A DNA stretch of 64,000 nucleotides from Robinsoniella peoriensis (GCF_000797495.1 NZ_JTGN01000002.1:248001-312000), one strand, 5' to 3'; shown: positions 24,877-33,284, numbered from the stretch's first letter. Translations and numbers: made by a program. The notes: generated from the letters alone by a model not told the origin.

Positions 24877-25851
24877 ATGGCAAAGCAAATAGAGACAATC
24901 GGAGTGTTAACAAGTGGTGGAGATGCACCCGGAATGAACGCTGCAATTCGTGCAGTAGTACGAAGAGCAATTTCAAGCGGTAAAAAAGTAAAGGGTATTT
25001 TAAAAGGCTATAATGGCCTGTTAAATGAAGAAATTATTGACTTATCGGCACGTGATGTATCAGATACCATTTCACGGGGAGGTACGATTCTCTATACGGC
25101 ACGTTGTGCTGAGTTCAGAACAGCAGAAGGACAGAAGCAGGGAGCAGAAGTCTGCAAAAAACACGGCATTGACGGTCTTGTAGTTATTGGTGGAGACGGA
25201 TCTTTTGCCGGAGCACAGAAACTTGCGAACCTGGGAGTAAATACCATTGGGGTTCCGGGAACAATAGATCTTGATATTGCTTGTTCCGAGTATACAATCG
25301 GTTTTGATACCGCTGTTAATACAGCGATGCAGGCAATTGATAAAGTACGTGATACTTCTACATCCCATGAAAGATGCAGTATTATCGAGGTAATGGGACG
25401 TGGTGCAGGCTATATCGCATTATGGTGCGGTATTGCAAATGGAGCAGAAGATATTCTGATTCCTGAAAAGTATGATTATGACGAACAGAAATTAATTAAT
25501 AACATTATTAATAATAGAAAACGCGGTAAAAAGCACCATATTATTATCAACGCGGAAGGAATCGGACATTCTACCAGTATGGCAAGGAGAATCGAAGCTG
25601 CTACCGGTGTTGAGACCAGAGCAACGATTCTGGGACATATGCAGCGTGGCGGAAGCCCTACCTGTAAGGATCGTGTGTATGCATCTATGATGGGCGCATA
25701 TGCAACTGATTTATTATGTGATGGTAAGACAAACCGTGTAGTTGGATATAAAAACGGAGACTTCACTGATTTCGATATTAATGAAGCTCTGGCAATGCAA
25801 AAAGGAATTTCAGAATTTATGTTTGAGGTAAGCAGATCTCTTTCAGTATAA
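24877..25851 (+). CDS. pfkA: 6-phosphofructokinase, ATP-dependent type
   Basis: A 324-residue glycolytic kinase converting fructose 6-phosphate to the 1,6-bisphosphate. Visible: the nucleotide-binding GVLTSGGDAPGMNAAIR near 9-25, GGDGSFAGA near 106 (Gly at the position that favours ATP over PPi), PGTIDLDIACSEYTIGFDTA near 127, EVMGRGAGYIALW near 170 and RATILGHMQRGGSP near 247. In well-studied PfkA the loop reads TIDNDI; here the Asn is Leu while both flanking Asp, including the catalytic base, are kept. It is followed 16 bp later by the RCK subunit gene. Confidence 0.95.
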   Translation: MAKQIETIGVLTSGGDAPGMNAAIRAVVRRAISSGKKVKGILKGYNGLLNEEIIDLSARDVSDTISRGGTILYTARCAEFRTAEGQKQGAEVCKKHGIDGLVVIGGDGSFAGAQKLANLGVNTIGVPGTIDLDIACSEYTIGFDTAVNTAMQAIDKVRDTSTSHERCSIIEVMGRGAGYIALWCGIANGAEDILIPEKYDYDEQKLINNIINNRKRGKKHHIIINAEGIGHSTSMARRIEAATGVETRATILGHMQRGGSPTCKDRVYASMMGAYATDLLCDGKTNRVVGYKNGDFTDFDINEALAMQKGISEFMFEVSRSLSV

Positions 25852-25867
25852 GATAAGGAGTATCAGG

Positions 25868-26515
25868 ATGGCAGTAAAATCCTTTGTAGTTTTTGGGTTA
25901 GGTAAGTTCGGTGTCAGCGTTGCAACTGCGCTCAGTAATAATGGATGTGAAGTGCTGGCGGTGGATATGGACCCGGATAAGGTACAGGACATTGCAGATG
26001 AAGTAACATATGCAGTAAGAGCGAATGTAACAGATCCGGAAGTATTTAAAAGCCTGGGACTGCGAAATATGGATGGGGCAGTTGTTGCGATATCCGGAAA
26101 TATGGAAGCAAGTGTGATGGCTACCATATTGGCGAAAGAAGCGGGAATACCGTATATTCTGGCGAAGGCTACCAGCCGCATTCATGCCACGGTATTGGAA
26201 AAAGTCGGCGCAGACCATGTAATATCGCCGGAAAGCGAAATGGGATCCCGTGTAGCAAGGAATATGGTATTTGGCAGATTTGTAGATACATTTGAACTTT
26301 CTTCTACCTATAGTATGGTGGAAATGGAAGTACCGGAATCCTGGATAGGAAGTACCTTAAGGGAGCTGGATATCCGTAATAAGTTTGGAGTTAACATCAT
26401 CGCCTATAAAATAGGGGATCAGGTAAATGTAAATCTGGACCCGGATGAACCGATGCGGGCAGAACAAACACTGCTAACGGTTGGTGATAATGAAAAACTG
26501 AGGAAGATCAGGTAG
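25868..26515 (+). CDS. TrkA/KtrA-type potassium uptake RCK protein
   Basis: A 215-residue cytoplasmic gating subunit of a K+ uptake channel. RCK_N (about 1-125) has the nucleotide-binding FVVFGLGKFGVSVATAL near 6-22 and the acidic AVDMDPDKV near 33. RCK_C (about 135-215) follows with STYSMVEMEVPESWIGSTLR. The membrane partner (KtrB/TrkH) is not adjacent: pfkA precedes and an RNA methyltransferase follows, so the pore subunit must lie elsewhere. AAGGAG precedes the start by 8 bp. A terminator follows about 60 bp after the stop. Confidence 0.9.
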   Translation: MAVKSFVVFGLGKFGVSVATALSNNGCEVLAVDMDPDKVQDIADEVTYAVRANVTDPEVFKSLGLRNMDGAVVAISGNMEASVMATILAKEAGIPYILAKATSRIHATVLEKVGADHVISPESEMGSRVARNMVFGRFVDTFELSSTYSMVEMEVPESWIGSTLRELDIRNKFGVNIIAYKIGDQVNVNLDPDEPMRAEQTLLTVGDNEKLRKIR

Positions 26516-26574
26516 TATAAGTTTTAACATAAAGTAATTGAAGAATTTGAATGAAAATAAAATAGATAAAGATG

Positions 26575-26604
26575 AAAAGGCGCTGATGAAAATTAGCGCC
26601 TTTT
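26575..26604 (+). terminator. intrinsic terminator after the RCK gene
   Basis: AAAAGGCGCT (26575-26584) and AGCGCCTTTT (26595-26604) form a perfect 10-bp stem with a 10-nt loop. It falls inside the upstream open extension of the next frame, which argues that the methyltransferase starts at ATG 26622. Confidence 0.8.
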
Positions 26605-26621
26605 GTCAGAATAGGAGAAAT

Positions 26622-27401
26622 ATGATTACCAGTACGTCAAATCAGCAGATTAAGAATCTGCTTCAACTTCAGAAAAAGGGTAAAGTACGGAAAGAACAGG
26701 ATGTGTTTGTGGTTGAAGGCGTTAAGATGTATCAGGAAGCACCCGGGGAACGGATTGTAAAGACTTATGTTTCGAAGACCTTCTATGAAAAGCCGGAAAA
26801 TAAAAAGCTTCTGGCGGGAGACAGGCTGGAGGTGGTAGAAGACCGGGTATTTGATGCTGCATCCGATACTAAAACCCCTCAGGGAATTTTGAGCATTGTA
26901 AAACAATCCCACTATAACTTAGGAGAGATTCTTACATCTTCTGCCACACCCCATCTATTAATCCTTGAGAATCTCCAGGATCCGGGAAACCTTGGAACGA
27001 TTATGCGGACGGCAGAGGGTGCCGGTGTGAATGGAATTATTATGACATCAGATACGGTAGATATCTATAATCCAAAAACAATCCGGTCTACGATGGGGTC
27101 GCTGTACCGGGTACCATTTTTTTACACTGGTAATATAGAAGAAGTTTTAAAAGAATTAAGAAAAAAAAATATAAAAACCTATGCTGCGCATCTGAAAGGA
27201 GCCCGCAGCTACTATGAAGAAGACTATTCTGCGGGAACGGCATTTCTGATTGGAAATGAAGGGAATGGCTTAAGTGAGGGGCTAAGCGCCCGGTCGGACT
27301 GTTACATCAAGATCCCCATGTCAGGCCAGGTAGAATCATTAAATGCGGCTATAGCGGCATCTATATTAATGTATGAAGTGAAGCGCCAGAGGAGAATCTA
27401 A
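26622..27401 (+). CDS. TrmH/SpoU family RNA 2'-O-ribose methyltransferase
   Basis: About 259 residues. A substrate-binding N-terminal domain (about 1-90, QKKGKVRKEQDVFVVEGVKM) precedes a SPOUT methyltransferase domain with all three motifs: NLQDPGNLGTIMRTAEGAG near 112-130 (motif 1), FLIGNEGNGLS near 205 (motif 2) and IPMSGQVESLNAAIAASILM near 233 (motif 3). It methylates a ribose 2'-OH in rRNA or tRNA; the target is unknown, with RlmB-like 23S rRNA activity the commonest case. The frame stays open upstream to 26538, but the ATG at 26622 has AGGAG at a proper distance and avoids the terminator hairpin. Confidence 0.9.
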   Translation: MITSTSNQQIKNLLQLQKKGKVRKEQDVFVVEGVKMYQEAPGERIVKTYVSKTFYEKPENKKLLAGDRLEVVEDRVFDAASDTKTPQGILSIVKQSHYNLGEILTSSATPHLLILENLQDPGNLGTIMRTAEGAGVNGIIMTSDTVDIYNPKTIRSTMGSLYRVPFFYTGNIEEVLKELRKKNIKTYAAHLKGARSYYEEDYSAGTAFLIGNEGNGLSEGLSARSDCYIKIPMSGQVESLNAAIAASILMYEVKRQRRI

Positions 27402-27421
27402 TGAAAACTTAAGAAATAAGG

Positions 27422-27450
27422 TTGACAATCTCCTCATATTATTGTACAAT
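27422..27450 (+). promoter_or_regulatory. strong promoter of the SleB-type hydrolase gene
   Basis: Consensus TTGACA (27422-27427), 17-bp spacer, TACAAT (27445-27450). The leader is about 85 nt before the ATG at 27540, which has AGGAGG upstream. Confidence 0.75.
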
Positions 27451-27539
27451 ACATTCGTAACATAATTTAATAGATTTGTAATAATTGTAATGGAATAGTA
27501 GTAAATATTTCATGCAACGCAGTTATTCAGGAGGTAAAA

Positions 27540-28889
27540 ATGAAGGGTAGAATGAAACCTGCAATTTGCTGTACTGTATCAGCGCTTACACTTTCCATGG
27601 CAGTATCGATGGTGTCTATGGCGAAAGAAATGCCAAATGCAGGGACATCAAACATACAAGATCAGACACAAGAAAGCGACTGGAATTATCGTGCGGTTGC
27701 GGATGTAACGGACGAATTATTTATCAGATCAATGGGTTCCGAGAACGGTAAGATTATTGGCTATCTGCCAAGTGCCGGCGGAGCATATGTTCTGGAAAAA
27801 GGGGATGACTGGACTAAGGTTCGCTCAGGAGATGTTGTAGGCTACATAAAGACAGAATATCTTGCATTTGGACAAGATGCTAAGAAACTGGCTGAAGTTT
27901 ATGGTACTCCGGGAGTAGAGATCTCTTGGGACGGAGTAAATATTTTTAATAATGCCGATCCGGCAGCGAAAATTGTGGATACGGTAAACAGGGGCGAAGG
28001 TTACGAGTATACGTCGAATGACGGTACTTGGGTAAATATTCAGCTGGACAATTCAAAAAGTGCGTATGTTCCTGCTGAAGATGTAAAAGAAACACTGCTT
28101 CTTGAAACCGCGGTTCCGACGGACGACTATGTGGCACCGGTGAGTGCTTACAGCAATGGAAATTATACAAGTAACAGTACCAATCAGACATCAGGAAATA
28201 ACGGTTCAGCCAATACAGGAAACTCTGATAATTCTCAGAATGTGAATAATGTTCCGGAAACAGAGACGACCTGGACGGAAACACCGCAGACAGAAACAAC
28301 CTGGACAGAAGCACCGCAGACAGAGGCTGCCTGGACAGAAGCGCCTCAGACAGAGACAGCCTGGACAGAAGCACCGCAGACGGAAACAACCTGGACAGAG
28401 GCACCACAGACGGAAACGACCTGGACAGAAGCGCCTCAGACAGAGACAACCTGGACAGAGGCACCGGAGACAGAAGCACCTGTAACGGAAACGCCGGCAA
28501 CAGAGGCACCGGCAACGGAAGCACCGGAGACAGAATCCAATGCAAGTTCCTCAGCAAGTGCCGATGATTTAACTCTGTTGGCATCTATCATTTACTGTGA
28601 GGCAGGAAATCAGCCCCGGGATGGTAAAGTGGCAGTAGGTGCAGTTGTAATGAACCGTGTGGCAAGTTCTTCATTTGCCGGCAATATCCGTGACGTTATT
28701 TACGAAAGCGGACAGTTCATGCCGACCTGGGATGGAAGTATGTCAAGTGCATTAGCTAATGGAGTGCCAAGTGACTGCTACGAAGCAGCACAGGCTGCCC
28801 TGAACGGAGAAAATCCGGTAGGGGGCGCATTGTACTTCAACACAGGTTCCGGAAAAGGAATCAAGATTGGAGCACATCAGTTTTACTAA
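27540..28889 (+). CDS. secreted SH3-domain cell-wall hydrolase, SleB/CwlJ type, with TETTWTEAPQ repeats
   Basis: A 449-residue exported protein. Residues 1-28 are a signal peptide (ALTLSMAVSMVSMA). Two bacterial SH3-like domains follow (about 50-105 and 115-185), then a Ser/Asn/Thr-rich stretch, seven 10-residue TETTWTEAPQ-type repeats (about 241-310), more TEAP units, and a C-terminal Hydrolase_2 domain (about 342-449) with IIYCEAGNQPRDGKVAVGAV, the catalytic Glu in YCEAG, and LYFNTGSGKG. SleB-type enzymes are lytic transglycosylases that cut spore cortex or vegetative wall. The strong sigma-A-like promoter and the repeat spacer suggest a vegetative wall role, but a spore role cannot be excluded. 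It ends at a terminator. Confidence 0.88.
   Translation: MKGRMKPAICCTVSALTLSMAVSMVSMAKEMPNAGTSNIQDQTQESDWNYRAVADVTDELFIRSMGSENGKIIGYLPSAGGAYVLEKGDDWTKVRSGDVVGYIKTEYLAFGQDAKKLAEVYGTPGVEISWDGVNIFNNADPAAKIVDTVNRGEGYEYTSNDGTWVNIQLDNSKSAYVPAEDVKETLLLETAVPTDDYVAPVSAYSNGNYTSNSTNQTSGNNGSANTGNSDNSQNVNNVPETETTWTETPQTETTWTEAPQTEAAWTEAPQTETAWTEAPQTETTWTEAPQTETTWTEAPQTETTWTEAPETEAPVTETPATEAPATEAPETESNASSSASADDLTLLASIIYCEAGNQPRDGKVAVGAVVMNRVASSSFAGNIRDVIYESGQFMPTWDGSMSSALANGVPSDCYEAAQAALNGENPVGGALYFNTGSGKGIKIGAHQFY
28260..28469 (+). repeat. in-frame 30-bp tandem repeat (7 copies)
   Basis: Seven consecutive 30-bp units encode T-E-[TA]-[TA]-W-T-E-[TA]-P-[QE]. Units differ mostly by synonymous changes, so the array is maintained at protein level yet similar enough to slip. 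It forms a Thr/Glu/Pro-rich linker between the SH3 domains and the catalytic domain of the hydrolase. Confidence 0.9.
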
Positions 28890-28904
28890 TATGTGAATTG
28901 ATAG

Positions 28905-28943
28905 AAGGAAGCCGAACACCTAAATGGTGACGGCTTCCTTTTT
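28905..28943 (+). terminator. intrinsic terminator
   Basis: AAGGAAGCCG and CGGCTTCCTT form a 10-bp stem with an inner CACC/GGTG stem, followed by T residues. It ends the hydrolase gene. Confidence 0.85.
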
Positions 28944-28971
28944 ATCCCTTCTGAAATATATGAAACTTAAG

Positions 28972-29000
28972 TTGTATTTTCCTACTATTTATAGTAAAAT
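28972..29000 (+). promoter_or_regulatory. probable promoter of nfeD-SPFH
   Basis: TTGTAT (28972-28977), 17-bp spacer, TAAAAT (28995-29000), about 40 bp before the nfeD ATG. Confidence 0.55.
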
Positions 29001-29041
29001 ATAGAGGTAACATATAAATACTCTGACAGGAGGGTAATATT

Positions 29042-29482
29042 ATGGAAATAGAATCTATTTGTTGGCTCGTTTTATTTATTCTCCTTATTGTAATCGAACT
29101 TGCTACGATGGGTTTGACAACAATCTGGTTTGCAGGAGGATCCGTTGCAGGGTTCATTGTATCGGTTCTGGATGGAAATATTCTACTTCAAATCCTGGCA
29201 TTTGTTATTGTCTCCGTGGTACTTTTGATTTTTACAAGACCATTTGCAGTCAGATATGTGAATAAAAATCGGACTAAGACGAATGTGGATAGTTTGGTTG
29301 GCAAGAAGGCAATCGTAACCAAAGCGATTGACAATCTTCTGGGGGAAGGCCAGGCAGTGGTGAATGGCTTGGAATGGACTGCCCGCACAGGTGATGATAA
29401 AGTGAAGATTGCAGAAGGGAAGACCGTAGTAATCGAGCGGATCAGCGGAGTGAAATTAATTGTAAAAGAGAAGGAGAATTAA
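29042..29482 (+). CDS. NfeD family membrane protein
   Basis: A 146-residue short NfeD protein. Residues about 5-75 hold two to three membrane helices (LVLFILLIVIELATMGLTTI and LLQILAFVIVSVVLLIFTRP), and residues about 85-146 form the soluble OB-fold (LVGKKAIVTKAIDNLLGEGQ, ending RISGVKLIVKEKE). NfeD proteins partner with SPFH/flotillin proteins in membrane microdomains. The SPFH gene begins 3 bp after this stop, which supports that partnership. AGGAGG lies upstream of the ATG. Confidence 0.9.
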   Translation: MEIESICWLVLFILLIVIELATMGLTTIWFAGGSVAGFIVSVLDGNILLQILAFVIVSVVLLIFTRPFAVRYVNKNRTKTNVDSLVGKKAIVTKAIDNLLGEGQAVVNGLEWTARTGDDKVKIAEGKTVVIERISGVKLIVKEKEN

Positions 29483-29485
29483 GTT

Positions 29486-30433
29486 ATGGATACTAACGTT
29501 TCATCGGTTTTTGTACCTATTTTGATTATTGTGTTAATCATTATTTTATTATTGTTAGTGGTATCTTGTATTAAGATTGTTCCTCAGGCTCAGGCATTAG
29601 TTGTAGAACGACTTGGCGGATACCAGGGAACCTGGTCTGTAGGCTTACATTTTAAAGTTCCTTTTATCGACAGAATTGCTAAAAAAGTGTTATTAAAAGA
29701 GCAGGTTGTAGATTTTGCACCTCAGCCTGTAATTACCAAAGATAATGTAACGATGCGAATTGATACGGTTGTATTCTTCCAGATAACAGATCCGAAGCTT
29801 TTTGCATATGGAGTTGAGAATCCGATTATGGCAATCGAAAATCTGACAGCCACCACCTTACGTAATATTATCGGTGACATGGAACTGGATCAGACGCTTA
29901 CCTCCAGAGAGATTATTAATACAAAGATGCGTTCATCTCTAGATATTGCAACAGATCCATGGGGAATCAAGGTTAACCGCGTGGAATTAAAGAATATTAT
30001 TCCGCCGGCAGCAATTCAGGATGCCATGGAAAAACAGATGAAGGCTGAACGTGAACGAAGAGAATCGATTCTTCGGGCGGAAGGTGAGAAGAGATCTACA
30101 GTTCTGGTAGCTGAAGGACATAAAGAATCTACTATTTTAGAAGCAGAAGCAGAAAAACAGTCGGCAATCCTTCGTGCAGAAGCACAAAAGGAAAGGATGA
30201 TCCGTGAAGCTGAAGGTGAAGCGGAAGCAATTATTAAAGTACAGAAAGCAAATGCAGACGGTATCCGTTTCTTAAAAGAAGCTGGAGCAGATCAGTCCGT
30301 ATTAGCACTTAAGAGCTTCGAAGCATTAGAGAAAGTAGCAGATGGTCAGGCAACTAAGATTATTATTCCGTCTGAGATACAAAATGTAGCAGGGCTTGTA
30401 AAGTCCATTACGGAAATTGCAAAGGATATTTAA
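29486..30433 (+). CDS. SPFH/Band 7 membrane protein (stomatin/paraslipin-like)
   Basis: A 315-residue protein with one N-terminal membrane anchor (about 9-30), an SPFH domain (about 32-190: VERLGGYQGTWSVGLHFKVP, RIDTVVFFQITDP) and a long coiled coil rich in Ala/Glu/Arg (about 190-260: repeated AEGEKRS/AEGHKES/AEAEKQS units). It resembles QmcA/YbbK-type stomatins, which oligomerise into rings at the membrane and recruit proteases or NfeD. Co-operonic with nfeD (3-bp gap). A terminator follows. The exact role in this organism is unknown. Confidence 0.92.
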   Translation: MDTNVSSVFVPILIIVLIIILLLLVVSCIKIVPQAQALVVERLGGYQGTWSVGLHFKVPFIDRIAKKVLLKEQVVDFAPQPVITKDNVTMRIDTVVFFQITDPKLFAYGVENPIMAIENLTATTLRNIIGDMELDQTLTSREIINTKMRSSLDIATDPWGIKVNRVELKNIIPPAAIQDAMEKQMKAERERRESILRAEGEKRSTVLVAEGHKESTILEAEAEKQSAILRAEAQKERMIREAEGEAEAIIKVQKANADGIRFLKEAGADQSVLALKSFEALEKVADGQATKIIIPSEIQNVAGLVKSITEIAKDI

Positions 30434-30484
30434 TAAGTAAAGAAGATCAACAGAGTAAAATGATGGGCGAGAAGAAGTAAAGGG

Positions 30485-30538
30485 CTGTGGGGATTTGGCA
30501 GAAGGGATTAGAAATTCTGCTTTATTCCCACAGTTTTT
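30485..30538 (+). terminator. two-stage intrinsic terminator
   Basis: Outer stem CTGTGGGGA/TTCCCACAG with an inner GCAGAA/TTCTGC stem, followed by five T residues. It ends the nfeD-SPFH operon before argF. Confidence 0.8.
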
Positions 30539-30653
30539 ATGTTCTATAAGAGATAATATGTTGAACAAAACGTAGAACAGTGGTATGATGGAAAACAAAT
30601 CACGATATTATTTGGTCAATACGGTACCAGGAGCACAAATAGGAGGAAAGATG

Positions 30654-31589
30654 ATGAATTTAAAAGGACGCAGTTTTTTAACATTAAAAGATTTCACTTC
30701 TGAAGAAATAGAATACCTGCTGGAACTTGCAGGAGAACTTAAGGAAAAAAAGAAACGCGGTGTACTGGGAAACAGTCTGCGTGGAAAAAATGTTGCTTTG
30801 ATTTTTGAAAAGCCATCAACCAGAACTAGATGTGCATTTACTATCGGCTGTACAGATGAAGGCGGTCATCCGGAGTATTTGGGAAAGGATGATATACAGT
30901 TAGGCCATAAAGAAAGTGTGGAAGATACCGCAAGAGTACTGGGACGTATGTTTGACGGAATTGAATTTCGCGGATTCAAGCATGAAACAGTTGAAAAACT
31001 GGCAGAATATGCAGGAGTACCGGTGTGGAACGGTTTGACAGATGATTATCATCCAACGCAGATTCTGGCTGATATGCTCACAATGAAGGAACATTTCGGT
31101 TATCTGAAAGGACTTCGTTTTGTATACTTAGGCGACGGACGTAATAATATGGCAAACAGTCTGATGATCGGGTGCGCCAAACTGGGTGTTCATTTCACAA
31201 TTATTGCACCCAGGGAATTATGGCCGAAAGATGATCTGGTAGCGTTATGTGAAGAATACGCGAAGGATTCTCAGGCAACGGTTACAATAACAGATTCTAC
31301 AGACGGTGTTCAGGATGCGGATGTGCTCTATACGGATGTATGGTGCTCCATGGGTGAAGAGGACAAGGCGGCAGAACGTATTGCGTTATTATCACCATAT
31401 CAGATTAACAGTGAACTGATGCATAAAACAGGCAAAGATACAACTATTTTTATGCATTGCCTGCCTGCAGTAAAAGGAAAAGAAGTTACGGAAGAAGTAT
31501 TTGAATCGGCAGCTTCTGTTGTATTTGATGAAGCTGAGAACCGTATGCATACAATCAAAGCTGTTATGGTAGCAACTCTTGGCGAGTAA
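30654..31589 (+). CDS. argF: ornithine carbamoyltransferase
   Basis: A 311-residue enzyme of arginine synthesis (or the reverse step of the deiminase route) joining ornithine and carbamoyl phosphate into citrulline. Signature segments: FEKPSTRTR near 53-61 (carbamoyl phosphate binding), HPTQ near 131, [10 protein letters not shown] near 155 and MHCLPA near 268. The frame is open to 30585, but AGGAGG at 30641-30646 marks ATG 30651 or 30654 as the start; 30654 gives [14 protein letters not shown]. No other arginine gene is adjacent; carB lies 25 kb away in the window. No arginine deiminase or carbamate kinase gene is nearby, which favours an anabolic role. Confidence 0.95.
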   Translation: MNLKGRSFLTLKDFTSEEIEYLLELAGELKEKKKRGVLGNSLRGKNVALIFEKPSTRTRCAFTIGCTDEGGHPEYLGKDDIQLGHKESVEDTARVLGRMFDGIEFRGFKHETVEKLAEYAGVPVWNGLTDDYHPTQILADMLTMKEHFGYLKGLRFVYLGDGRNNMANSLMIGCAKLGVHFTIIAPRELWPKDDLVALCEEYAKDSQATVTITDSTDGVQDADVLYTDVWCSMGEEDKAAERIALLSPYQINSELMHKTGKDTTIFMHCLPAVKGKEVTEEVFESAASVVFDEAENRMHTIKAVMVATLGE

Positions 31590-31639
31590 TTTTCGTATGG
31601 GAGAAAGCCAGCCGGCTTGCGCTATTCAGGGGTATTAAT

Positions 31640-31909
31640 ATGAAGAAATTTGCAAATAAGAGATCTCTGGATCTTGAGGTGGCAGGGACAATAGCCAGTT
31701 TCGCCATAATTATATTAACGGTGGCAGCATTTTGGGATTATCAGTATGGGCAGCGGATATTTATAGCCGTGTTTCTTATGGGGACGATACTCAATGGAAG
31801 TCTTGCCGGTATGAACTGGTATCGGCGTCATATTGCGGCGGGAATTCTGTTTACCATTCTGACAATGATTTATCTCGGTGTCTGCGTGTATGCCGCACTG
31901 GCAGTTTAG
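31640..31909 (+). CDS. small three-helix membrane protein of unknown function
   Basis: An 89-residue protein with a basic N-terminus (MKKFANKRSLDLE) and three hydrophobic helices (about 14-32, 38-56 and 64-87), the first containing IASFAIIILTVAAFWDY. It lies between argF and birA on the same strand, 50 bp after argF and 33 bp before the birA GTG, so it may be in one transcript with either. I do not recognise a family. A weak ribosome site (CAGGGG) precedes the ATG. Its reading frame, hydropathy and spacing support a real gene. Confidence 0.68.
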   Translation: MKKFANKRSLDLEVAGTIASFAIIILTVAAFWDYQYGQRIFIAVFLMGTILNGSLAGMNWYRRHIAAGILFTILTMIYLGVCVYAALAV

Positions 31910-31913
31910 AATT

Positions 31914-31926
31914 TAAGACACGCTCA
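31914..31926. repeat. single-ended repeat remnant, copy E
   Basis: TTAAGACACGCTC, matching the right end of the dispersed inverted repeat, lies between the small membrane-protein stop and the birA ribosome site. No matching left arm is seen nearby, so this may be a half element or chance. Confidence 0.35.
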
Positions 31927-31942
31927 AGGAGGGCAATGATTT

Positions 31943-32923
31943 GTGAAAAGTAAAATATTAGATGCGCTTCGCAGTGCCGAAGACTATGTCTCCGGGCAGG
32001 AGCTCTGTGAAAAATTCGGTGTCACCAGAACGGCAATCTGGAAGGCAATGAACCAGCTGAAAGAAGAAGGATATGAGATAGAAGCAATTTCCAATAAAGG
32101 ATATCGGCTGAAAGGGTGCCCGGACAGCGTGAAAGCAGAGGAACTGCTCAGCCTGTTGAATACGAAGTGGGCAGGGCAGCAGATCGCTTATATTCAGGAA
32201 GTGGATTCTACCAATAATTATGCCAGGCGGCTGGCAGAAAATGGTGCGGTACATGGAACTCTGGCAGTAACAGACCGTCAGTACGGCGGTAAGGGAAGAC
32301 GGGGTAAAACCTGGAGTATGCCGGAAAAAAGCTCTGTGGCAATGACATTAATCATACGCCCTCAGATGAATCCGGGGAAAGCATCTATGCTGACACTGGT
32401 GATGGGACTTGCAGTAGCTAGAGCTGTGCATCGCATGCTGGGACTTCCGGCGAAGATTAAATGGCCTAATGATGTGGTATTAAACGGCAGGAAAATCTGT
32501 GGGATTCTCACAGAGATGAGTGCAGAGATGGAAGCGGTGAATTATATTGTAATCGGTGCAGGCATCAATGTAAATATGAACGAAATACCTAAAGAAATTG
32601 AAGCCGTGGCAACATCTTTATCGCTGGAATGTAATAAGAAGATCCATCGCGCAGAAGTAATTCAGTATTGCATGGAAGAGTTTGAGCGGTGTTACGAGAA
32701 ATTTATGCAGACACAGGATTTATCCCTTTTATTAGAAGAATATAATGAGGTCCTTGTAAATAGAGGAAATATGGTGAAGGTGCTGGAACCAGGCAATGTG
32801 TATACGGGAATGTCAGAGGGCATTAACAGCCAGGGTGAACTGCTTGTTACCAAAGAAAGCGGAGAACAGGTTCGGGTGTTTGCAGGTGAGGTATCTGTCC
32901 GTGGATTTTACGGATATGTATAA
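31943..32923 (+). CDS. birA: biotin operon repressor / biotin-protein ligase
   Basis: A 326-residue bifunctional BirA. Residues 1-60 form a winged helix (SGQELCEKFGVTRTAIWKAM) for DNA binding. The ligase domain (about 80-265) has VDSTNNYARRLAENG near 90, the adenylate-binding TDRQYGGKGRRGKTWSMPEK near 112-131, and KIKWPNDVVLNGRKICGILTE near 171-191. The C-terminal SH3-like domain (about 275-326) ends the protein. It biotinylates carboxylase carrier proteins and represses biotin genes. The start is GTG 31943, nine bases after AAGGAGGG; no ATG alternative exists nearby. Confidence 0.93.
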   Translation: MKSKILDALRSAEDYVSGQELCEKFGVTRTAIWKAMNQLKEEGYEIEAISNKGYRLKGCPDSVKAEELLSLLNTKWAGQQIAYIQEVDSTNNYARRLAENGAVHGTLAVTDRQYGGKGRRGKTWSMPEKSSVAMTLIIRPQMNPGKASMLTLVMGLAVARAVHRMLGLPAKIKWPNDVVLNGRKICGILTEMSAEMEAVNYIVIGAGINVNMNEIPKEIEAVATSLSLECNKKIHRAEVIQYCMEEFERCYEKFMQTQDLSLLLEEYNEVLVNRGNMVKVLEPGNVYTGMSEGINSQGELLVTKESGEQVRVFAGEVSVRGFYGYV

Positions 32924-32948
32924 AGTAAACAGGTGTCAGGAGGAAACG

Positions 32949-33284
32949 ATGTACCAGGATAAAGTAGTATTATGCGGAGCAAGCGCATATGAGCAAAAAT
33001 TTTATTTAAATGAGAACTTCGCCGCTCTTCCCGACAGTATAAAAGACGAGTTGAAGATTATGTGCGTCTTATATACTCAGGACGTGGGGGGAGTGTTAAC
33101 CCTTGAATTTGAAGAGGATGGAACGCTTTGTTTTCATACCGAGGCTCATGAATCGGATTATGCCTATGATGAAATCGGGAGCGTGCTAAAGATCAAAGAA
33201 CTTCAGAGGAGCAAAGAGGAACTGCTTCGCTCACTGGAGATGTATTATAAAGTATTTTTTCTTGGAGAAGACTATGAAGATTAA
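32949..33284 (+). CDS. conserved DUF6145-like protein
   Basis: A 111-residue acidic cytoplasmic protein starting MYQDKVVLCGASAYEQKFYL. The frame is open upstream to 32796, inside birA, but ATG 32949 has CAGGAGG at the right distance and gives the compact product. The last third is helical (KIKELQRSKEELLRSLEMYY). Similar short proteins are found between birA and dusB in Lachnospiraceae and I believe they are catalogued as DUF6145; no function is known. It overlaps dusB by 11 bp, so the two are translationally coupled and may act together in tRNA modification or be neighbours only. Confidence 0.75.
   Translation: MYQDKVVLCGASAYEQKFYLNENFAALPDSIKDELKIMCVLYTQDVGGVLTLEFEEDGTLCFHTEAHESDYAYDEIGSVLKIKELQRSKEELLRSLEMYYKVFFLGEDYED

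Noticed and set aside
28260..28469. Possible CRISPR array
   Set aside because: The 30-bp units are directly adjacent without spacers and lie in frame inside an exported protein.
28249..28584. Extra frames on both strands over the TETTWTEAPQ array
   Set aside because: The 30-bp period keeps all frames open; the encoded Arg/Gln- and Leu/Ser-rich peptides are artefacts of the tandem repeat.
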